Positions 58,325-64,000 of a stretch of 64,000 nt of DNA are shown one piece after another. Source of the DNA: CALDTK01 sp963837005 (lineage in GTDB: Bacteria > Bacteroidota > Bacteroidia > Chitinophagales > Saprospiraceae); NCBI GenBank assembly GCA_963837005.1, contig CAWIMC010000022.1, positions 124,001 through 188,000 on the forward strand, read 5' to 3'. The translations under genes were made by a program, and so were the position numbers. Every line of letters begins with the position of its first letter. The stretch's first letter is position 1. The notes under the pieces are model-generated. The model was not told the DNA's origin. It ran no database searches and saw nothing but the letters and a program-made list of their open reading frames with translations.

Positions 58325-59446
58325 ATGAAGAGGATCGTTAAAATAACGAGCTTCCAAGAAGCTCAACCAAAAAAGGGCACGTGGTTCGATTACTACGGCG
58401 ATATATTCGTATCAGTAGTCCCAATCGAGAATAGAAGACACTTACGTAGAAAGTCTGGACATCAAAGTGGCAAGAAAGACAGTGAGATGTGCACTTGGCA
58501 TCTTAAGTGGCAATATGAAATAATCGAGAATAGGTCCGGCATTTCCTCAAGTGGGACTAGAACTTACGAGGTACCGATAATAGTAAATGGCGAGAGACAT
58601 ATTGTCGATCGCCTAATTAATAATATTATAGCTATAGAGTTCCAGCATACGGTGTCGGTGTCGCTAGATGAAATGGATAGCAGGTCGGAAGCTCATAGGG
58701 CCGCTGGATTCCTTCCGTACTTGGTCTTAGATCTAACTGATATCAACTACGATGACTTTGTAAACGGCGACGTAAGAGTAACTAAGAAGTTAGTAAAGTG
58801 GTCAAAGTCGGAATACTACATAGGCAATAATCTGTTTATTGATTTTGGTGAAATTATTATACGCTGTTCGGACAACGTATCGGGTGGTCACACGGCTTAC
58901 AGTCAATATGAGTTTATCGAGCATTTGCTTGACCTTGAAACACACTTGAGCACGGCCATGACTGCTCACCGAATCGCAAAAGAAACTGAGATAGAGAATC
59001 AGCGAGTTCGGCAACTAGAATTCGATAGGCGTAGAAAAGAGAAAAACGATTATAGGATGAGTATTCGTAAAGAAGAGAATAGGGCCGAAAAGTTTGATAG
59101 TACCGAATATAATTATTTCAGAAAATGCTATCGTGATAGTGTAATTCTACCATTTATCATCGATTACGCAAAGGATCTATTTGAGTATTCAACTGGAAGC
59201 GCAGAGCTTAATGAGAGTACATACGAGAAATGCCATCATTACCGTTCGCAAGAAAACGACTTCGTTATATTCTACGTCAATGTGTCTTATATCGAGCGGG
59301 AGTATTATCAGACCAAGTGGGGGCGCCGATTCAAAAGAAAGTTTACCTACCTATACTCCTATGTAGAAGTATGTGCGGGGACAGGGAGGGAGCGAACTAA
59401 ACATACGTTTGAGTTCGATGGTGGGAAAACAACACACAAGCTTTAG
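58325..59446 (+). CDS. CoiA-like PD-(D/E)xK nuclease of an AT-rich cassette
   Basis: A 373-residue protein. Residues 57-137 carry the CoiA/competence-nuclease pattern: WHLKWQYEII (His59, Lys61), TYEVPI (Glu82), GERHIVDRLINN (Asp95) and IIAIEFQHTVSVSLDEMDSR (Glu105, Gln107; ExQ in place of ExK), then GFLPYLVLDLT. The C-terminal half is charged and helical (RQLEFDRRRKEKNDYRMSIR) with a beta-rich end. CoiA-type nucleases process DNA in competence, and similar domains occur in defence systems. Codon use is AT-rich like the upstream ATPase. The ATG is preceded by no clear promoter, so expression from the ATPase gene is likely. Confidence 0.65.
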   Translation: MKRIVKITSFQEAQPKKGTWFDYYGDIFVSVVPIENRRHLRRKSGHQSGKKDSEMCTWHLKWQYEIIENRSGISSSGTRTYEVPIIVNGERHIVDRLINNIIAIEFQHTVSVSLDEMDSRSEAHRAAGFLPYLVLDLTDINYDDFVNGDVRVTKKLVKWSKSEYYIGNNLFIDFGEIIIRCSDNVSGGHTAYSQYEFIEHLLDLETHLSTAMTAHRIAKETEIENQRVRQLEFDRRRKEKNDYRMSIRKEENRAEKFDSTEYNYFRKCYRDSVILPFIIDYAKDLFEYSTGSAELNESTYEKCHHYRSQENDFVIFYVNVSYIEREYYQTKWGRRFKRKFTYLYSYVEVCAGTGRERTKHTFEFDGGKTTHKL

Positions 59447-59626
59447 ATAATATCAACCTGCCACATTGCCTACACGCCCCTGCCGGCTAATCGCCAAGCG
59501 CGGCGCACAGCCTCCCAACGTCCTCCGTTCGACCCTTATTACAAGTCTTACTCTCCCGCTCCCGCCCCCGGCCTGTACGGGCAACCCGGTAAACGAGACC
59601 ACAAAACTCCCAATTGCCCGCCCCCA

Positions 59627-60388
59627 CTCGACACCACCGGCCTCCCCCCCGATCAAGCCGCAACGAAACACATCATCCACAAGGCCGTACTAAAGCACAG
59701 CCCGCCGGTTTTGGCGGAAGCCGCCCTCAAATTCCCCTTCCGCGACCGGATGTACCGCTACCAGCGAAACGGCGGTGCCTTCACCTACGAGTGCTGGTGA
59801 ATCGACACCGCCACCCTCGACACGATGCGTAACGTGCTGCACAACGACGGCCTGGTCCGCTTCGCCAACGGCGTCGAGGTAGCGCTGGAGGAGAAGAAGG
59901 CCGCGGCGTACAGCGCGTCGGTCAACAGCGTCGTCTACTTCGCTTTCCTCCCGTGGGCGCTGCTCGACCCGGGCGTGAAGGCGCGCTACCTCGGGCGGGA
60001 CACGATCAAGGGACGGGCGCTGGACAAGGTGGAAGTGAGTTTTGCGGCTGCCCCCGGGCACGAGGGGCACGACATGCACCAGGATGAGTATTTGTACTGG
60101 TTCGCCCCCGATACCCACGAGCTCGCCTATATGTCGTACTCGCACGCCGACGGCAAGGCGCCAAGGCTGCGGGAACCTCACAACGTCCGGAAAGTAGGTG
60201 GAGTGACGGTGCGGGATTACCGCAACTACCATACGCCGGACAATGAGCCGCGGTCAATTAAGCTGCTGGCGGGCAATTTTAACGATGGTGCATTGCCGTT
60301 GCTCTCGACGATCGACTTGGAGGATGTACGGCGGGTGGCGATTGGTGAAGACAGGCTGAGTGGCGATGTCGCGCTGGGTGGACTATAG
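59627..60388 (+). pseudogene. Second copy of the DUF6503 gene, nonsense codon, 5' end degenerate
   Basis: Reads LDTTGLPPDQAATKHIIHKA and PVLAEAALKFPFRDRMYRYQ in one frame; the Trp pair of YERWWIDT is TGC-TGG-TGA, so a stop lies at 59798-59800. The frame then continues as a near-copy of the 55206 protein to its end at 60388. An internal ATG (59825) could give 187 residues without signal peptide. The lipoprotein signal is not recognisable. The motif variant GTTTTGGCGGAAGC (59708-59721) is in the coding part. The copy lies on the right side of the AT-rich cassette, in the same orientation as the intact gene. Confidence 0.85.
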
Positions 60389-60403
60389 GTAGCGCTGCGT
60401 TCG

Positions 60404-60417
60404 GCTTTCGCCAAAAC
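60404..60417 (-). repeat. Dispersed 14-mer at end of duplicated block
   Basis: Exact GCTTTCGCCAAAAC, 15 nt after the pseudogene stop. Similarity to 56121-56149 ends exactly here. Confidence 0.9.
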
Positions 60418-60658
60418 TACGGGTATCTTATTAGGCTAATGTCAACAGTGAAAGCTATGAGGCTGGACGTGTTTACGTCCGAGTTGTTAAATGCGGTTGC
60501 GGCGGGCCTCTACGTGCCCGCTACGTAGCACATCGCCGCTGCGTTCCAATCACCCTAAAAGCGCCTAGCCCATAAATGTCTTACGCTGTGAGCAAGTACT
60601 TACAGCGTTGTGCAGCATGGATGATAGTCCAGTTCTGGCAAACGATAATCGTCGATTG

Positions 60659-61255
60659 CTAATCTTCATGCACCTCCAAAAACGCCCCTCGCGCCCCAAC
60701 GCCACCTTGATACGTGAGCATTGCGCCGTGGTGTCCCGCAAGCGTAACAGCCGCCGTGGCGCCGAGCAGCAACACGAGCGTGGCAATACCCGCAACGCGC
60801 CGCCAATCCGGCAGGAAGTACCACACCGCCGAACTCAACAGCGCCGCCACGCCGAGCCATAGCGTCCAGTCTGCGTAACTCTCGTGCTCCTCGAGGATGG
60901 CGGCGACCTCCGCCGGGAGACTCGCGGTGTGCGGGTGAAACGTGTAGGACGACAGCGCCGCACCGACGACGCCGCCGAGCAGACACAGTCCCGTGACCAC
61001 CTTCCACGTCATCTCCTTGCGGAATAGCGCGATGACCCCGAAGCCCAACGCAAGCGGAATCAGCATCACCGGTAGGTGCACGACGAGCGGGTGCCAGGTA
61101 GGCAGGGCGTCGAGTACGGGCTGATCGGCTTTGAATGGATCGACCGCGGTGCCCGCGTGCTCCTCGTGCGCGAAGGCGGCAACGGCCATTAGCAGGAAGC
61201 CCACCGTGAGCGCGGAACTGCGAGAGACACTAGCGAACGTGATTTTATTCGGCAT
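60659..61255 (-). CDS. DUF2231-like membrane protein
   Basis: A 198-residue inner-membrane protein. An N-terminal signal or first helix (ALTVGFLLMAVAAFAHEEHA) precedes the motif TWHPLVVHLPVMLIPLALGF, diagnostic of DUF2231-type proteins, and three more helices follow. Conserved His residues (HPLVVH, FHPHTA, AGHHGAM) could bind heme or metal. It sits in the copper/heavy-metal region but its job is unknown. GTTTG lies 5 nt before the start, a partial -7 element. Confidence 0.75.
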   Translation of the reverse strand: MPNKITFASVSRSSALTVGFLLMAVAAFAHEEHAGTAVDPFKADQPVLDALPTWHPLVVHLPVMLIPLALGFGVIALFRKEMTWKVVTGLCLLGGVVGAALSSYTFHPHTASLPAEVAAILEEHESYADWTLWLGVAALLSSAVWYFLPDWRRVAGIATLVLLLGATAAVTLAGHHGAMLTYQGGVGARGAFLEVHED

Positions 61256-61388
61256 AATAGCAAACTGTTAGGGAGGTGAAGATCAAAGTGGTTTCCGTAG
61301 TAAACTTCGCGTTTACCGAATGAATCAGGATCCCGAGCGGCAAGAGGAGGCCGAGTCTTTTTCCCACGCTGGCACGACCCTACCGACC

Positions 61389-62258
61389 TCAACTCCTGAC
61401 GTAAGTCCCCAGACTCCGGCCAGCGTAATTCACCACATATAAAGTGTCACCGATAGCCAGCACGTCGGTCGGCTTGTCCAAACCCTCCGTCAAGGTCCCC
61501 AGGTGGCGACCGTCGAGATCGTAGATCTGGATGCGGCTGTTCTCGAAGTCGGTCACGTACAGGGCGTCTTCGCTCACGAACAGACCCGTGGCGGCGTTCA
61601 TCGCCTCGGCCTCGCCGATGGTCCGGAGGTGCTTCCCGTCGAGGTCGAAGACCTGCACGCGGTGATTGTATGCATCGGCCACCCAGAGCTTTCCGTGCGC
61701 GAACTGTACGTCCGTCGGGTAGGTCATCTCGCCCGCGCCGGTGCCTTTGGTCCCGAAGGTCCGGTCGCGCCCGCCGACGGTGTAGACGACGCGGTGGTTG
61801 TAGAAGTCGGCTACGGCGAGGCGATCGCCGTCTGCGTCCACGCCCGAGGGCGCGTCGAAGGCATCGGGTTTCGGCAAGGTCGTGCGCGCGGCCCCGCGGA
61901 CGCTCAGGACTTCGTCGGCGCCGTACTCGGCCACGAGGATCTGCCCGTCTTGAATGGCGAGGTGCATCGGTCGGTCGAAGCCGGTGAGCGTGTCCATCAC
62001 CCGCAGGTCGGCCCCGAGGTGGAGGAGCCGGTTGTTGTCCGCGTCGGAGAGCCACAGCGTACCGTCCGCGCCTTCGGCGATACCGACGACGCCGAAGGAA
62101 TCGAGGGCTAAGTTTTGGCAAAAGCCGTAGCCGGCTGTGGACACTTCGGTAGGTGCATCAGGTATCGTCTCGACGGGTGTATCGGACGATATACAAGCAA
62201 CGGTGGCAAGGCTAATCAGCGATGCAATGCCGACTAAATGGGGGAATTGAAAACTCAT
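61389..62258 (-). CDS. NHL-repeat lipoprotein
   Basis: A 289-residue exported lipoprotein (ATG 62258; lipobox ATVACIS). The mature protein is a six-bladed NHL propeller with repeated units such as DADNNRLLHLGADLRVMDTL, DFYNHRVVYTVGG, DAYNHRVQVFDLDGKHLRTI and DFENSRIQIYDLDGRHLGTL. NHL propellers bind proteins or ligands. It lies downstream of the HMA-domain gene on the same strand. A motif variant, TTTTGGCAAAAGC, is near 62112-62124. Confidence 0.85.
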   Translation of the reverse strand: MSFQFPHLVGIASLISLATVACISSDTPVETIPDAPTEVSTAGYGFCQNLALDSFGVVGIAEGADGTLWLSDADNNRLLHLGADLRVMDTLTGFDRPMHLAIQDGQILVAEYGADEVLSVRGAARTTLPKPDAFDAPSGVDADGDRLAVADFYNHRVVYTVGGRDRTFGTKGTGAGEMTYPTDVQFAHGKLWVADAYNHRVQVFDLDGKHLRTIGEAEAMNAATGLFVSEDALYVTDFENSRIQIYDLDGRHLGTLTEGLDKPTDVLAIGDTLYVVNYAGRSLGTYVRS

Positions 62259-62293
62259 TTGAATGATTTCGAGAGCGAGATCGACAGTGGTTT

Positions 62294-62364
62294 TTGACGC
62301 AATGGCGCAGTGGCGCAATGACGCGATGACATTGCGTCACTGCGCCATCGCGCCACTGCGTCAA
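62294..62364. terminator. Near-perfect 35-bp hairpin after the HMA gene
   Basis: 62294-62328 pairs with 62330-62364 at about 30 of 35 positions around a one-base centre; the sequence is built from GACGCAATGGCGCAGTGGCG-like repeats. It starts 9 nt beyond the stop of the HMA protein gene (minus strand) and lies 35 bp upstream of the NHL gene. It may be a terminator or a repeat element of the same class as 24592-24719. Confidence 0.7.
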
Positions 62365-62373
62365 CAGCACGCA

Positions 62374-63009
62374 TTAGGCGCGGTACTGGCAGCAAGGAGG
62401 CAACTGATCGTACGCCACGTCACTCGCCTTGGCCCCGGCAGTATCGTGACCGGTTTTGGCGACAGCCGCCTGGATGTCCTTTAACTTAGTCTGCTTGCCG
62501 TCGAACTCGACGGTGAGCAGCTTCGTGTCGGCGCTCCACGCGGCGGACTTAACGCCGGCCACGCTCTTAGCGGCCTTCTCGATGCGGGCCTTGCACATCG
62601 AGCAATTGCCCTTCGCCTCGAAGCTCGCCTTCTCGACGGCGGCCTTGCCCTTGTCCATCGGGGTCATCGCCACGGCCGTCCCGACGTCGCCGATGCTCTC
62701 GGTCTTACCGTTGGCCCTCGTCACCGCGACGCCCTTGGCGGTGTAGCCAGCCTTCGTGACGCGCTCGTCGGCCTGCTCGAGCGTGAGCGCCGTGGTGGTC
62801 GGGACCTGGAAAGTCATCTTGCCGGTCTGAATGTCGATCTTGAGCTTGTCGATGCCCTTGACGTCCTTGAATTTCTTCTCCAACCCGTAGGCGCAGAAGG
62901 GGCAGCCGAGACCCTCGACGCGAAGGGTGAAGGCATCGGTTTGGGCGCTGGCCGAAAGGCTAAACGCGAGCGAGAAAGCGAGGAAGAATGCTGAAATGAA
63001 AGTCTTCAT
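62374..63009 (-). CDS. Exported protein with two heavy-metal-associated (HMA) domains
   Basis: A 211-residue secreted protein. Signal MKTFISAFFLAFSLAFSLSA, first HMA domain with LRVEGLGCPFCAYGLEKKF (CxxC, about residue 37), second HMA-like domain with KGNCSMCKARIEKAAKSV (about residue 134), and a C-terminal LPPCCQYRA with a Cys pair. It is probably a periplasmic copper or mercury chaperone, in keeping with copA and DUF305 nearby. A motif variant (GTTTTGGCGACAGC, 62453-62466) encodes AVAKT near the C-terminus. It follows the outer-membrane protein gene by 21 bp, so these are likely co-transcribed. Confidence 0.88.
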   Translation of the reverse strand: MKTFISAFFLAFSLAFSLSASAQTDAFTLRVEGLGCPFCAYGLEKKFKDVKGIDKLKIDIQTGKMTFQVPTTTALTLEQADERVTKAGYTAKGVAVTRANGKTESIGDVGTAVAMTPMDKGKAAVEKASFEAKGNCSMCKARIEKAAKSVAGVKSAAWSADTKLLTVEFDGKQTKLKDIQAAVAKTGHDTAGAKASDVAYDQLPPCCQYRA

Positions 63010-63030
63010 GGTATTGAGTTTAAGATTGGA

Positions 63031-63807
63031 TTAAAGGATCACGCGGAAGCCGAGCAGCGTCGTGAGACGGCGCTCCATCCCGGGCGAACCTTGGAGTTGT
63101 TGGGTGAGTGGAAATTGGACCGACAGGTCGTAGGTGAAGCGCCCGATGGCGTATTGCAGGCCCTGCGCGTAGTAGTAGCCGTACTGCGGGTCGCCCTCGA
63201 AGCTACGGAGGTTGAAGCCCTCGGTCTCGAAGTAGAGGTTGACCTGCTTGACGGGGTAGGCCGGCTCCAGCAAGGGCAGCCCGAAGCCGAGCTTGTAGCT
63301 CAGTTGGCTCAGGCGCTGGTTGGTCGGCACGACGCCGTACCCGATCTCGAACTGGGTCCCGAGCTCGAGACTCTCGCGCGCCGCCAGAATCCCGACGTAG
63401 CTCATCGCATGGCCCATCCCGAGGGTCATCGTCTCGGCGTCGCGACCGGTGGCGAAGGTTTGCTTGCCCTTGGCGGCGATGCGGACGGTCTTGCCCATGC
63501 CGTCCTTGCGGTAGAACTGGTACTTCGCCATCAGGCTCACGTCGCCGAGGCCGGTTTTGTCGAGTTGGTCGTAGACCAGCGGCACCTCCGCACCGACGGC
63601 GAAGGCATTGGAGATGTTGTAATCGCCCTCGACGACCAGCGCCGTGAAGTCGCGCCGGGCATTGTTGGCGAACTTGAGGTAAGGCCGCAGCGTGCCTTTT
63701 TTCTCGCCCAGCATGATGGGCTTGTCGAGCGTGATCGGCGGACCCTGCGCCAGGAGGCGGGCGGTGCCGAGAACCAGCGCGAGTGCGCCTGCCAGTAAGA
63801 ATCGCAT
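63031..63807 (-). CDS. Outer-membrane beta-barrel protein (transporter-like)
   Basis: A 258-residue exported barrel. ATG 63807 gives the signal MRFLLAGALALVLGTARLLA followed by QG. Alternating strands are visible throughout (LGDVSLMAKYQFYRKDG, QVNLYFETEGFNLRSFEG, YDLSVQFPLTQQL) and the protein ends in GFRVIL, a typical C-terminal strand. It resembles barrels annotated as transporter or phenol-degradation MetA-pathway proteins. In the heavy-metal region it may serve export or sensing. It is the first gene before the HMA protein on the same strand. Confidence 0.75.
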   Translation of the reverse strand: MRFLLAGALALVLGTARLLAQGPPITLDKPIMLGEKKGTLRPYLKFANNARRDFTALVVEGDYNISNAFAVGAEVPLVYDQLDKTGLGDVSLMAKYQFYRKDGMGKTVRIAAKGKQTFATGRDAETMTLGMGHAMSYVGILAARESLELGTQFEIGYGVVPTNQRLSQLSYKLGFGLPLLEPAYPVKQVNLYFETEGFNLRSFEGDPQYGYYYAQGLQYAIGRFTYDLSVQFPLTQQLQGSPGMERRLTTLLGFRVIL

Positions 63808-63908
63808 GTGTATAAATTCCAGAAGTGAAGGAGGACCACGCACGGGTCGCCGAGCGACGCGTCCAAAGTCTGTTCGTTAGCGGTGGGCGGACCCACGACT
63901 ACGCTTCA

Positions 63909-64000
63909 CTAAATCTGGAAGGAGCGCACGCGCAGGCGCACGTCGACGATGCGGCGGGGCGGCTCGTACTGCATGGCCCGCACCACCTTGAGGCCGAGGC
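63909..64000 (-). CDS. C-terminal end of a gene cut by the window edge
   Basis: The open frame on the minus strand ends LGLKVVRAMQYEPPRRIVDV then RLRVRSFQI, with stop at 63909-63911. It is upstream of the outer-membrane protein and on the same strand. Too short to identify. Confidence 0.45.
   Translation of the reverse strand, partial: LGLKVVRAMQYEPPRRIVDVRLRVRSFQI

Overview
The window reads as chromosome of a GC-rich member of the Bacteroidota, most likely a Saprospiria/Lewinella-type marine bacterium (inference). Pointers are a TonB receptor with a carboxypeptidase-regulatory domain and OMP_b-brl_3 barrel, a DUF5686 outer-membrane protein, a BlaI/M56 pair, weak or absent Shine-Dalgarno sequences, and a recurrent TACCTT(T/C)(G/C/A) element, a match to the Bacteroidota -7 box TAnnTTTG, sitting only 2-6 nt before many start codons. 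No rRNA or tRNA genes were seen.

Layout. 0.2-2.9 kb: a hypothetical protein and an MscS-type channel. 2.9-14.8 kb: a defence island with a type I restriction-modification system (hsdM, hsdS, later hsdR), a translationally coupled nucleotidyltransferase-like pair behind hsdS, a HEPN-like two-gene module, a decayed AAA/DUF4143 gene and a truncated YgjP metallopeptidase. Almost all reading-frame breaks of the window lie here and in the BlaI/M56 locus. 15-25.7 kb: S9 peptidase, two small membrane proteins, DEAD-box and SNF2 helicases, a short-chain dehydrogenase. 25.7-33.3 kb: hairpin repeats, broken and intact toxin-antitoxin genes, BlaI/M56, a thioredoxin-fold protein and an S10 peptidase whose 3' end is duplicated. 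33.3-50.3 kb: KefF/KefC, a secreted coiled-coil protein, an SGNH hydrolase, a 3-keto-glycoside-type pair (Gfo/Idh/MocA and DUF1080), a TonB receptor, MscS, an aminotransferase, hisG and DUF5686. 50.3-51.65 kb: ten copies of a 134-bp structured repeat. 51.65-64 kb: a copper/heavy-metal region (CopA, DUF305, DUF6503, DUF2231-like, NHL, HMA protein, outer-membrane protein), interrupted at 56.9-59.5 kb by an AT-rich two-gene cassette (P-loop ATPase plus CoiA-like nuclease) next to a dead tyrosine recombinase and bracketed by two copies of the DUF6503 gene.

Two observations stand out. First, a 14-mer, GTTTTGGCGAAAGC (complement GCTTTCGCCAAAAC), occurs exactly 21 times, in both orientations, between genes and inside genes in five of six reading frames, plus many one-step variants. 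It is kept as DNA rather than as peptide and favours tolerant sites such as signal peptides, linkers and disordered tails. Second, a hairpin-pair element with compensatory stem changes occurs at three loci, all between convergent genes, and one locus has been amplified into the 134-bp array.
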